The position numbers were made by a program, and so were the translations under genes. From the NCBI RefSeq assembly GCF_014205765.1, contig NZ_JACIIZ010000010.1, positions 219,007 to 283,006 of the forward strand: a stretch of DNA of 64,000 nt, given 5' to 3'. The notes below the pieces were generated by a model, which had not been told where the DNA came from, searched no databases, and saw only the letters and a program-made list of their open reading frames with translations. Shown in pieces: positions 17,357 through 24,898 of the stretch (position 1 is its first letter; every line of letters begins with the position of its first letter). The DNA comes from Nitrospirillum iridis. Lineage in GTDB: Bacteria; Pseudomonadota; Alphaproteobacteria; Azospirillales; Azospirillaceae.

Positions 17357-18211
17357 ATGAAACTGGCCCGTTACGGCGCCCCCGGCCACGAACGCCCCGC
17401 CCTGCTGGATGCCCAGGGCACCCCGCGCGACCTGTCCGGCATCGTCGACGACATCGCCGGCGACGTGCTGACCAGCGCCGGCCTGGCGCGGCTGGCGGCC
17501 ATCGACCCCGCCACGCTGCCCGCCCTTCCCGCCGGGCAGCGCATCGGGCCGGCCGTGGGACGCGTGGGCAAGATGATCTGCGTCGGCCTGAACTTCCGCG
17601 ACCACGCGGCAGAGTCCAACCTGCCGCTGCCGACCCAGCCCATCCTTTTCATGAAGGCCACCACGGCCATCTGCGGCCCCAACGACGACGTCGTCATCCC
17701 CTACGGCTCGGTGAAGACGGATTGGGAGGTGGAGCTGGGCGTGGTCATCGGCGACGTCGCCCGCCACGTGCCGCTGGAAAAGGCGCTGGACCATGTCGCC
17801 GGCTATGTCCTGATCAACGACCTGTCGGAACGCGAATTCCAGCTGGAGCATGGCGGCCAGTGGGTGAAGGGCAAGAGCTGCGACACCTTCGGCCCCATCG
17901 GCCCCTTCCTGGCGACCAAGGAGGAGATCGCGGATCCCCAGGCCCTGGGGATGTGGCTGACGGTCAACGGCCACCGCTACCAGAACGGCACCTCGGCGGA
18001 GATGGTGTTCGGCGTCGCCCACCTGGTCAGCTACATCAGCCGCTACATGACCCTGATGCCGGGCGATGTCATCAGCACCGGCACCCCCGCCGGCGTCGGC
18101 CTGGGCCAGACCCCACCCACCTACCTCCAGCCCGGCGACGTGATCGAGCTGGGTATCGACGGCCTGGGCACCCAGCGCCAGCGCACGGTGGCGTGGGGCG
18201 CGGTGGAATAA
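17357..18211 (+). CDS. FAH-family hydrolase (2,4-diketo-3-deoxy-L-fuconate hydrolase-like)
   Basis: 284 residues from ATG 17357; a GTG one codon upstream is also possible. KMICVGLNFRDHAAES, ILFMKATTAICGPNDDVVIP, DWEVELGVVIG (metal Glu) and STGTPAGVGLGQ are standard FAH signatures. In oxidative L-fucose and L-rhamnose routes this family cleaves the 2,4-diketo-3-deoxy acid to pyruvate and L-lactate. The presence of the matching SDR (19444) and an L-lactate dehydrogenase (20372) in the same run supports this. Acylpyruvase-type activity is the main alternative. Confidence 0.85.
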   Translation: MKLARYGAPGHERPALLDAQGTPRDLSGIVDDIAGDVLTSAGLARLAAIDPATLPALPAGQRIGPAVGRVGKMICVGLNFRDHAAESNLPLPTQPILFMKATTAICGPNDDVVIPYGSVKTDWEVELGVVIGDVARHVPLEKALDHVAGYVLINDLSEREFQLEHGGQWVKGKSCDTFGPIGPFLATKEEIADPQALGMWLTVNGHRYQNGTSAEMVFGVAHLVSYISRYMTLMPGDVISTGTPAGVGLGQTPPTYLQPGDVIELGIDGLGTQRQRTVAWGAVE

Positions 18212-18213
18212 GC

Positions 18214-19260
18214 ATGGCGCTCGACCCTTCCCCCCTCGACCCTTCCCCCCTCGGCCCTTCGCCCCTCGACCCCGCTGGCCTAGGCGCCCTCGGCTTCGGC
18301 GCCGCGCCCATCGGCAACCTCTACCGCGCCATGCCGGAGGAGGATGCCGAGGCCACCATCCGGTCGGCCCTGGACGCCGGCATCCGCTACCTGGACACGG
18401 CCCCGCACTACGGCTTCGGCCTGTCGGAAAAGCGCCTGGGCCGCTACCTGCCGGCCCTGGATCCGGACGAGGCGCTGATCATCTCCACCAAGGTGGGGCG
18501 GCGGCTGGACCCGGTGCCGGAGGCGGACCTGACCCGGGCCCGCCAGGGCTTCGTGACGCCGGAACCGTTCGAGAGCCGCTTCGACTATTCCTATGACGCG
18601 GTCATGCGCTCCTATGAGGCCAGCCGGCAACGGTTGGGGCGGGAGCGCATCGACATCCTCTATGTCCACGACATCGGCCGCTACGCCCAGGGCGACCGCC
18701 ATGCGGAGACGTTCCGGCAGTTCATGGCGGGCGGCTATCGCGCCCTGCGGGAATTGCGCGACGGCGGGGCGGTGGGCGCCATCGGCCTGGGCGTGAACGA
18801 GTGGGAAGTCTGCGTCGAGGCGCTGGCCCACGGCGATTACGACCTGATGCTGCTGGCCGGCTGCTACACCCTGCTGGACCAGTCGCCGCTGGACGTGTTC
18901 CTGCCGCTGTGCGCGCGGCGCGGCGTCGGCATCGTCATCGGCGGCCCCTACAATTCCGGCATCCTGGCCACCGGCGTGAAGGGCCCCGGCCCCGTCAACT
19001 ACCAGTACCAGCCGGCCCCGCCGGGCATCGTGGCCCGCGTCGCCGCCATCGAGGCGGTGTGCGACGCCCACGGCGTGCCCCTCGCGGCGGCGGCCCTGCA
19101 ATTCCCCCTGGCCCATGGCCAGGTGGCCTCCGTCATCCCGGGCATGAACAGCCCCGGCCAGGTGGAACGGGCCGTCAGCCTGATGCGCCACCCCATCCCC
19201 GCCGCCCTGTGGGCGGAGCTGAAACACCAGGGCCTGCTGCGCGCCGACGCGCCGGTCTAG
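18214..19260 (+). CDS. Aldo/keto reductase (L-fucose/D-threo-aldose 1-dehydrogenase-like)
   Basis: 348 residues starting 2 nt after the FAH stop. The AKR catalytic set is visible as YLDTAPHYG (Asp, Tyr), ISTKVG (Lys) and YVHDIG (His). The long RFDYSYDAVMRSYEASRQRL segment is typical of the D-threo-aldose (L-fucose) dehydrogenase group. It oxidises the pyranose at C1 to the lactone with NAD(P). The first 18 residues are an unusual DPSPL repeat encoded by tandem 15-bp units (about 18220-18272), outside the family core; translation could instead begin further in, but no better start is seen. Confidence 0.85.
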   Translation: MALDPSPLDPSPLGPSPLDPAGLGALGFGAAPIGNLYRAMPEEDAEATIRSALDAGIRYLDTAPHYGFGLSEKRLGRYLPALDPDEALIISTKVGRRLDPVPEADLTRARQGFVTPEPFESRFDYSYDAVMRSYEASRQRLGRERIDILYVHDIGRYAQGDRHAETFRQFMAGGYRALRELRDGGAVGAIGLGVNEWEVCVEALAHGDYDLMLLAGCYTLLDQSPLDVFLPLCARRGVGIVIGGPYNSGILATGVKGPGPVNYQYQPAPPGIVARVAAIEAVCDAHGVPLAAAALQFPLAHGQVASVIPGMNSPGQVERAVSLMRHPIPAALWAELKHQGLLRADAPV

Positions 19261-19269
19261 TCATGCCAA

Positions 19270-19420
19270 CGGCATTTGAACGTAACCGTTCAAATGCCGC
19301 CCTCAATCGCCGGGCACCGACATCCGTCGGCTTGGCTTCCTCGTTTTGCAGTCCGCTACCGCTCCCCGCAAAACTCCGGCGGCCCCGGTCGGGGCCTACA
19401 GCGGCATAGTCATGCCGCTG
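19270..19420 (+). repeat. Intergenic repeat family, copy A
   Basis: Begins with a perfect hairpin (12-bp arms GGCATTTGAACG and CGTTCAAATGCC, loop TAAC), then a core CGCCGGGC..CCGACATCCGTCGG followed by CTTGGCTTCCTCG, and ends in a 9-bp hairpin CAGCGGCAT/ATGCCGCTG. The same order of parts occurs at 24503-24651 and, inverted, at 20179-20341 and 24762-24884. It fills the gap between the aldo/keto reductase and SDR genes. Confidence 0.8.
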
Positions 19421-19443
19421 GGATAACCTGAAGGAAACACGTA

Positions 19444-20175
19444 ATGGGACGCCTAGAAGGCAAGATCGCCATCGTCACCGCCGCCGGCCAGGGCATCGGC
19501 CGGTCCAGTGCCGAGCTGTTCGCCCGCGAGGGCGCGCGGGTCATCGCCCTCGACATCAATGCCGAAGCGCTGGCCACGCTGAAGGGGGTGGAGCCCCGCA
19601 CCCTGAACCTGCTGGACGGCGACGCCATCCAGGCGCTGGCGGCGGAGGTGGGCGCCATCGACGTGCTGTTCAACTGCGCCGGTTACGTCCATGCCGGCAC
19701 GCTGGCCACGACGGCGGAGAAGGACCTGGACTTCTCCTACGACCTGAACGTCAAGGCGGCCTTCCGCATGATCCAGGCCTTCCTGCCCGGCATGATCGCG
19801 CGCGGCGGCGGCTCCATCGTCAACATGTCGTCGGTGGCGGGCTCGGTCCTGGGCGTGCCCAACCGCTTCGCCTATGGCGTGACCAAGGCCGCCATCATCG
19901 GCCTGACCAAGTCGGTCGCTGTGGATTTCGTCGGCCAGGGCGTGCGCTGCAACGCCATCTGCCCCGGCACGGTGCAGTCGCCGTCGCTGGATGAACGCCT
20001 GGCCGCCACGGGGGACGCCGACGCCGCCCGCGCCGCCTTCGTCGCCCGCCAGCCCATGGGCCGCATCGGCCGGCCGGAGGAGATCGCCGAACTGGCCCTC
20101 TATCTCGCCTCCGACCTTTCCTCCTACACTACCGGCACGATCAACGTCATCGACGGCGGCTGGTCGAACGCCTGA
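19444..20175 (+). CDS. SDR dehydrogenase (2-keto-3-deoxy-L-fuconate dehydrogenase-like)
   Basis: 243 residues. TAAGQGIGRSSAELFAREGA gives the Rossmann motif, VLFNCAGYVHAG replaces NNAG, SVAGSVLGVPNRFAYGVTKAA gives Ser-Tyr-Lys and NAICPGTVQSPSLDERL is highly characteristic of the DHRS6/KDF dehydrogenase branch. It oxidises the 2-keto-3-deoxy acid at C4 to the 2,4-diketo acid used by the FAH hydrolase. The ATG at 19444 follows AAGGAAACACGTA, a good ribosome-binding site. Confidence 0.88.
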   Translation: MGRLEGKIAIVTAAGQGIGRSSAELFAREGARVIALDINAEALATLKGVEPRTLNLLDGDAIQALAAEVGAIDVLFNCAGYVHAGTLATTAEKDLDFSYDLNVKAAFRMIQAFLPGMIARGGGSIVNMSSVAGSVLGVPNRFAYGVTKAAIIGLTKSVAVDFVGQGVRCNAICPGTVQSPSLDERLAATGDADAARAAFVARQPMGRIGRPEEIAELALYLASDLSSYTTGTINVIDGGWSNA

Positions 20176-20178
20176 TAC

Positions 20179-20341
20179 CAGCAGCACGGGCTTCAAGCCA
20201 GTGCTGCTGTAGGACGCGACCGCGTCCGCCGGAGCGAGCACCCCCAGTTAGCGTAAAGGGGGGGCGCAGCGAGGAAGCCAAGCCAGCGGATGCTGGCGCC
20301 CGGCGTCTGAGGGGGCGTTTGAGCGGTCACGATCAAATGCC
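20179..20341 (-). repeat. Intergenic repeat family, copy B (inverted)
   Basis: Starts with a hairpin CAGCAGCAC/GTGCTGCTG, contains GACGCGACCGCGTCCGCCGG and the core CGAGGAAGCCAAGCCAGCGG, and ends in a decayed version of the terminal palindrome (GGCGTTTGAGCG..CGATCAAATGCC). Relative to copies A and C it is inverted. It separates the SDR gene from lldD. Confidence 0.78.
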
Positions 20342-20371
20342 GTTGGTAAAATAGGCATGGGAACCACTGGC

Positions 20372-21502
20372 ATGATCATCTCTTCTCCACGGGATTTCCG
20401 GGAGGCGGCCCGCCGCCGCCTCCCGCGCTTTCTGTTCGACTACGCCGACGGTGGTGCGGGGACGGAGGAGACGATGCGCCGCAACGTCTCCGACCTCGGC
20501 GCCCTGGCCCTGCGCCAGCGCGTGCTGAAGAATGTGGCCGACATCACGCTGGGGACCCGCCTGTTCGGGCAGGACGTCGCCATGCCCGTGGCGCTGGGGC
20601 CGGTCGGCATCGCCGGCATGTTCCGCCGCCGGGGGGAGGTGCAGGCGGCACGGGCGGCGCACAAGGCGGGCCTGCCCTTCTGCCTGTCCACCGTCTCCAT
20701 CTGTTCGCTGACCGAGGTCGAGGCCGGCACGGATGGGCCGCTGTGGTTCCAGCTGTACGTCATCCGCGACCGCGCCTTCATGCGCGACCTGCTGGCCACG
20801 GCCAAGGCGCTGAAGGCCAAAGCCCTGGTCTTCACGGTGGACATGCCGGTGCCCGGCACGCGCTATCGCGACGCCCATTCCGGCATGTCCGGCCCCAACG
20901 CCCCGCTGCGCCGGGTGCTGCAATCCATGGGCAAGCCGGGGTGGAGCTGGGACGTGGGCCTGCAGGGCCGCCCCCACCGGCTGGGCAACCTGGAACCGGT
21001 GCTGGGCGACAAGAGCGGCCTGAACGACTACATGGGCTGGCTGGGGTCCAACTTCGACCCGTCCATCTGCTGGTCGGACCTGGAGTGGATCCGCCAGGGT
21101 TGGGACGGCCCGCTGATCATCAAGGGCATCCTGGATCCCGACGACGCCCGGGCCGCGGCCGACATCGGCGCCGACGGCATCGTCGTCTCCAACCACGGCG
21201 GCCGGCAGCTGGACGGGGCGCTGTCCTCGGCGCAAGCCCTGCCCGCCATCGCCGACGCGGTGGGCGACCGCCTGACCGTGCTGGCCGACGGCGGCGTCCG
21301 CTCCGGCCTGGACGTGGTGCGCATGCTGGCCCTGGGCGCCCAGGGCGTGCTGCTGGGCCGCGCCTGGCTCTACGCCATGGCGGCGCGCGGCGAGGCCGGG
21401 GTGACCCAGCTGCTGGAGATCTACGCCAAGGAAATGAAGGTCGCCATGGCCCTCACCGGCGTGCGCACCATCCAGGAGATCGACCGGTCGATCCTGGCGT
21501 GA
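20372..21502 (+). CDS. lldD: FMN-dependent L-lactate dehydrogenase
   Basis: 376 residues from ATG 20372 ([18 protein letters not shown]), the start that matches E. coli LldD; an ATG 15 nt upstream is less likely. Near-identical family segments include [54 protein letters not shown]-like [26 protein letters not shown] and [10 protein letters not shown] with the catalytic His and FMN-phosphate contacts. It is a membrane-associated respiratory enzyme turning L-lactate into pyruvate. Here it completes the pathway, because the FAH hydrolase step is expected to yield L-lactate. Confidence 0.95.
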   Translation: MIISSPRDFREAARRRLPRFLFDYADGGAGTEETMRRNVSDLGALALRQRVLKNVADITLGTRLFGQDVAMPVALGPVGIAGMFRRRGEVQAARAAHKAGLPFCLSTVSICSLTEVEAGTDGPLWFQLYVIRDRAFMRDLLATAKALKAKALVFTVDMPVPGTRYRDAHSGMSGPNAPLRRVLQSMGKPGWSWDVGLQGRPHRLGNLEPVLGDKSGLNDYMGWLGSNFDPSICWSDLEWIRQGWDGPLIIKGILDPDDARAAADIGADGIVVSNHGGRQLDGALSSAQALPAIADAVGDRLTVLADGGVRSGLDVVRMLALGAQGVLLGRAWLYAMAARGEAGVTQLLEIYAKEMKVAMALTGVRTIQEIDRSILA

Positions 21503-21515
21503 GGGGTGGGGTAGG

Positions 21516-21551
21516 GCAAAGCCGCTGCTTGAGTGCGGGGAGCGGCTTTGC
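21516..21551 (+). terminator. Hairpin downstream of lldD
   Basis: Perfect 11-bp arms GCAAAGCCGCT (21516-21526) and AGCGGCTTTGC (21541-21551) with a 14-nt loop, 14 nt after the lldD stop. There is no T-tract after it, so it may act with Rho or as an mRNA 3' stabiliser. Confidence 0.55.
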
Positions 21552-21710
21552 GATCTCCCGAAAGCGAACTTTGACAGGATGGCATCATACGCTGGGGGCG
21601 CGTTTAGCAACGTGTCCCCCAATTCCCAAGGGGTGGTTAGCAATGGAAATTCTGGACTGTAGGGGCAGATCGGCGTATCGCGAAATCAGCTGATATAGCT
21701 GAGTTGCCTC

Positions 21711-23051
21711 ATGCCGATTGAGCATCCGCCACCTACCGAAGCAACCGTGAAGTCATTATACGCACATGCGTTCGGGTGTGCGTTTGAAGGCTGCTCTCGG
21801 ACGCTATATAGGCTGGACAATGAGACCGGGACGAGAACACTCAATTCCAGGGTTTGCCACATTCATGCCCGGCGGGAAGGCGGACCTCGATGGGATCCCA
21901 GCCAGTCGGCGGAGGATAATCGAGCTCAGCAAAATTTGATTCTGATGTGCGTAGAGCACGCTGCTCAAATCGATATTCCTGAAACGCTTTCAGCCCATCC
22001 TCCTGAGCGGCTACGAGAATGGAAGCAGAGGCAGTTAGAGCAGTACGACCGCGTCCAGCAAGGATGGGCACTTGATGCGGATATGGTTCGAGAGGCCATC
22101 GACGCCTCACAGTCAGATACAGGTGTCGTTATCAGTAGCTCGACAGTCAGCCTGGGGGGCGAAGGTGGTAAGGCACCTGGGGCAGGCGGTGGCGGAGGTG
22201 GGGCCGTTGGCCGTGGTGCTCGCGGTGGTAGGGGAGGAGATGGTGGTGGACACCGAATCGATAGTGGCAACTACACCTTGCCGTGGCCGGTAGATCGACC
22301 GACGCAGCTCGGGTTGGACGAGTTAGCTGGTCTGAGCGTCGATTTTGTCCCGGGCGTTGGCGGCGGCGGCGGTGGTGCTAATGGTAATGATGCGACGGGA
22401 GGAGATGGCGGAGGTGGGGGAGAGGCTGTATCAGCCGTGATAGATTTGGCTGAGATGCGGAAGGATGGTCTGGATCGGGTCGAAGTCATTGTAGGTAAGG
22501 GTGGAGTACATGGTGGTGACGGGGAGGATTCCATCCTCAATTTTGTGACCGAGGATGGGAAGGTACTGAAGACTATTGGTGCTTCTGGAGGTAAGGCTGG
22601 GGGCTCTACTCTTCCTGAAGGTGCCACTGAAATTACCATAGCAGATATTCGGGAGAATTTCAGGGTTACAACGTTCCTAATCGCCAATGCCGTAGAGATG
22701 CGAGACGGGCTGTTGTACCTCCTGGGGGCGGATTGGGGCAACTTCCGCGCTGCATGCCTTCCATTGGACATTGTTTTGCCCGTGGTCTACGCGCTGCGAT
22801 GGTCTGCGTGCCAGTGGTCCGAGCCGCGAGGGCTATTCCTATCTCTCATTCGCCCAGATGGTAGCGAGGTAAGGCGTCAGGCATTGGTTGTCCCAATGGC
22901 GATTAGTCCAGGAGGCTGTTATCGCGGGTTTCATTCTCTCAATGTGAGGCTGGACACAGAAGGTATCTGGACGCTCCGCCTTCACTCTGGTCGGTTCTTG
23001 TTGGCGCAACTCGATATGCCAGTTGACCGAACGGAAAGCATAGTGATCTGA
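21711..23051 (+). CDS. HNH-like / glycine-rich / DUF6941-like fusion protein
   Basis: 446 residues, base composition visibly lower in GC and codon use unlike the flanking genes, so probably acquired. Residues 1-115 look like an HNH (beta-beta-alpha-metal) nuclease with a zinc site: C23-x4-C28, C49-H50-I-H52, GGPRWD (57-62), N75, C80-x2-H83 and ID (87-88), then LREWKQRQLEQ. The usual second His of the CxxHH motif is Ala84, so activity is uncertain. Residues about 148-225 and 270-300 are Gly-rich (GAGGGGGGAVG, GVGGGGGGANG, VIVGKGGVHGGDG), like phage-fibre polyglycine domains. Residues about 320-446 resemble DUF6941 (FLIANAVEMRDGLLYLLGAD). It stands alone after the lldD terminator. Function unknown; a defence-type sensor-nuclease is one idea. 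Confidence 0.68.
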   Translation: MPIEHPPPTEATVKSLYAHAFGCAFEGCSRTLYRLDNETGTRTLNSRVCHIHARREGGPRWDPSQSAEDNRAQQNLILMCVEHAAQIDIPETLSAHPPERLREWKQRQLEQYDRVQQGWALDADMVREAIDASQSDTGVVISSSTVSLGGEGGKAPGAGGGGGGAVGRGARGGRGGDGGGHRIDSGNYTLPWPVDRPTQLGLDELAGLSVDFVPGVGGGGGGANGNDATGGDGGGGGEAVSAVIDLAEMRKDGLDRVEVIVGKGGVHGGDGEDSILNFVTEDGKVLKTIGASGGKAGGSTLPEGATEITIADIRENFRVTTFLIANAVEMRDGLLYLLGADWGNFRAACLPLDIVLPVVYALRWSACQWSEPRGLFLSLIRPDGSEVRRQALVVPMAISPGGCYRGFHSLNVRLDTEGIWTLRLHSGRFLLAQLDMPVDRTESIVI

Positions 23052-23076
23052 GGCTATCGCCCGGATGAGCTTTCGG

Positions 23077-23108
23077 TGGTTGCAGGCCCACGATTTGAAC
23101 CTGTGGGC
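23077..23108 (-). other. tRNA 3'-end-like sequence, possible attachment scar
   Basis: Read on the minus strand this segment has a T-loop-like GGTTCAAATC, a nearly paired T-stem and then GCCTGCA followed by ACCA, the layout of a tRNA 3' end with encoded CCA. No anticodon arm is present. It lies just after the low-GC fusion gene, where a leftover attachment site could be expected. Confidence 0.3.
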
Positions 23109-23202
23109 AGTCTCCGTTTTTTACCTGTCCCGCTTCTGAAAGGCGCCGTTCTGCTAGCGGCCCATTTCTGCCGGTCCGGGCCCCAAGTCCCCCTACACGT
23201 GG

Positions 23203-23278
23203 GCAAGGCTGGCATCACCCAACAACTGGCGCCCCTCGAAGAACGCGAAGGCCGCCATGGCCCTCACAGGCGCACGCG
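23203..23278 (+). pseudogene. Decayed copy of the lldD 3' end
   Basis: The sequence around GCCGCCATGGCCCTCAC and the preceding GGCAAGGCTGGCATCACCCA aligns base by base, with substitutions and small indels, to the lldD codons for residues [20 protein letters not shown] at about 21391-21475. The reading frame is lost. It shows that lldD-like sequence once continued on the far side of the low-GC gene. Confidence 0.6.
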
Positions 23279-23285
23279 GCCCCGC

Positions 23286-23630
23286 TCACCCCCCGCAAAC
23301 CTTGCGCGCGACCAGGGCGTAGGCGCTCAGGATCGAGGCCAGAAGGCCGGGGAAGCGCCCGTCGATCTCGCCGCAGCGCGAATGGTTGCGCATCTCCACG
23401 CCGTGGCGTTCACAGCGGATCAGGCCGGCCTCGCGCAGCACCTTGATGTGGTGGGACAGCGATGACTTCGGGATGGTCCGATCACCGACGACCGCGACCG
23501 CCGAGCACGCCTGCACGCACCCGGCCCCGGAAATCTCGGCGAAGATCGCCGCCCGCTCCGGATCGGACAGGGCGTGGAGGATCGCCTCTGGCCGGACATC
23601 TTCAACGGACGGGTGGAATAGGGGTCTCAT
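23286..23630 (-). CDS. ArsR-family winged-helix repressor
   Basis: 114 residues from ATG 23630 (MRPLFHPSVEDVRPEAIL); a longer frame reaches 23726 but its extra part lacks family features and would run over the operator. ALSDPERAAIFAEI and SSLSHHIKVLREAGLIRCER are the classic ArsR helix-turn-helix. It is divergent from the SDR gene at 23741 with an inverted repeat between them, so it likely represses both. The inducer is not obvious; three Cys are present but no clear metal motif. Confidence 0.88.
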   Translation of the reverse strand: MRPLFHPSVEDVRPEAILHALSDPERAAIFAEISGAGCVQACSAVAVVGDRTIPKSSLSHHIKVLREAGLIRCERHGVEMRNHSRCGEIDGRFPGLLASILSAYALVARKVCGG

Positions 23631-23667
23631 GATTTTTTTAATATGAGGGGGGTTGATGGCCGCTTCA

Positions 23668-23690
23668 ATAGTTCCGATATTCCGAACTAT
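23668..23690. promoter_or_regulatory. Inverted repeat between ArsR and SDR genes
   Basis: Arms ATAGTTC (23668-23674) and GAACTAT (23684-23690) flank an AT-rich centre with further partial symmetry. Position in the divergent 110-nt gap fits an ArsR operator. Confidence 0.55.
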
Positions 23691-23740
23691 GGTACAAAGC
23701 CGCCCGTCGGTGGCTGCCACGCTCAAAAGGAATGGAAAAC

Positions 23741-24487
23741 ATGGCCAAGCTCACAGGAAAGGTCGCCGTGGTGACGGGCGCCTCCAAAGGTATCGGCGCC
23801 GGAATCGCAAAAGCGCTGGCGGCGGAAGGGGCCGCCGTGGTGGTCAACTACGCCTCCAGCAAGGCCGGCGCGGACACGGTGGTCCAGGCGATCACGGCGG
23901 CCGGCGGCAAGGCCATCGCCGTACAGGGCGATGTCACCAAGGCGGACCAGGTGCAGGGCATGATCGACGCGGCGGTCAAGGAATTCGGCCGCTTGGACAT
24001 CCTGGTCAACAACTCCGGCGTTTATGAATTCGCCGCCATCGAGGAAGTGACCGAGGCGCATTACCGCCGCATATTCGACGTCAACGTGCTGGGCCTCCTG
24101 CTGACCACCCAGGCGGCTGCGAAGCACCTGGGCGAGGGTGGCAGCATCATCAACATCTCGTCCGCCGCCACCAGCGTGCTCATGCCGAACTCGGCCGTCT
24201 ATACCGGGACCAAGGGTGCCGTGGACGTCATCACCGGTGTGCTGGCCAATGAATTGGGGCCGCGCAAGATCCGGGTCAACGCCATCAACCCGGGCGTTGT
24301 CGAGACCGAAGGCACGCATACCGCCGGGGTCATCGGCTCCGACCTCGAACAAGGCTTTGTGGCGCAGACCCCATTGGGCCGCATAGGCCGGCCGGACGAC
24401 ATCGCGGCCGTCGCCGTCTTCCTCGCCTCCGACGACGCCCGTTGGCTGACCGGCGAACGGCTGACCGCCAGCGGCGGCCTGCGCTGA
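23741..24487 (+). CDS. SDR-family oxidoreductase (3-oxoacyl reductase/glucose dehydrogenase-like)
   Basis: 248 residues from ATG 23741; AAAAGGA at 23725-23731 is correctly spaced for this start and too close for the ATG at 23732. TGASKGIGAGIAKALAAEG, LVNNSGVYEF, ISSAATSVLMPNSAVYTGTKGA and GERLTASGGLR are standard SDR parts. Typical ArsR-linked SDR: the repressor is divergent with a shared operator. Substrate unknown; probably unrelated to the sugar route. Confidence 0.9.
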   Translation: MAKLTGKVAVVTGASKGIGAGIAKALAAEGAAVVVNYASSKAGADTVVQAITAAGGKAIAVQGDVTKADQVQGMIDAAVKEFGRLDILVNNSGVYEFAAIEEVTEAHYRRIFDVNVLGLLLTTQAAAKHLGEGGSIINISSAATSVLMPNSAVYTGTKGAVDVITGVLANELGPRKIRVNAINPGVVETEGTHTAGVIGSDLEQGFVAQTPLGRIGRPDDIAAVAVFLASDDARWLTGERLTASGGLR

Positions 24488-24502
24488 GGGGCTGATACCG
24501 TC

Positions 24503-24651
24503 GCATTTGAACGTGACCGTTCAAATGCCCCTCAGACGCCGGGCGGCGGACATCCGTCCGCCTTGGCTGATCCTCGCTCCGTTCCTCCGGTACTCGCTCC
24601 GGCGGACGCAGTCGCGTCCTACAGCGGCACGAGTCAAACCTCGTGCCGCTG
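24503..24651 (+). repeat. Intergenic repeat family, copy C
   Basis: Same orientation as copy A: terminal hairpin GCATTTGAACG/CGTTCAAATGC with loop TGAC, core CGCCGGGCGGCGGACATCCG, GCTCCGGCGGACGC, and a closing 12-bp hairpin CAGCGGCACGAG/CTCGTGCCGCTG. It lies between the SDR gene and the TonB receptor end. Confidence 0.8.
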
Positions 24652-24761
24652 ATAAATAGCCCCCCGGCAGTCGTCCAAAAAGAAACCCCATCCCGTTTCC
24701 GGGATGGGGGCATAGTCGGGTGGAAGGGATACGGTACTGGGAAGACGGGCAGGAAAACTGA

Positions 24762-24884
24762 TCCCAGGCCGGCGACTGCCGGCCCCGCAGCGAGCACCGC
24801 AGGGCGGAGCGAGGAAGCCAAGCCCGCGGATGCGGGCGCCCGGCGATTGAGGATGGCATCTGATCGCGGCCGCGATCAGATGCC
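24762..24884 (-). repeat. Intergenic repeat family, copy D (inverted)
   Basis: Starts with hairpin GGCCGGC/GCCGGCC, carries the core CGAGGAAGCCAAGCCCGCGG as in copy B, and ends in a perfect 30-bp palindrome at 24855-24884 with 15-nt arm GGCATCTGATCGCGG. It is 14 nt from the stop of the TonB receptor gene and could act as its terminator. Confidence 0.78.
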
Positions 24885-24898
24885 GTATACATATGAGC

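Noticed and set aside
23077..23150. Functional tRNA gene
   Set aside because: Only the T-arm/acceptor-like part is present; no anticodon or D arm can be folded from the adjoining bases.
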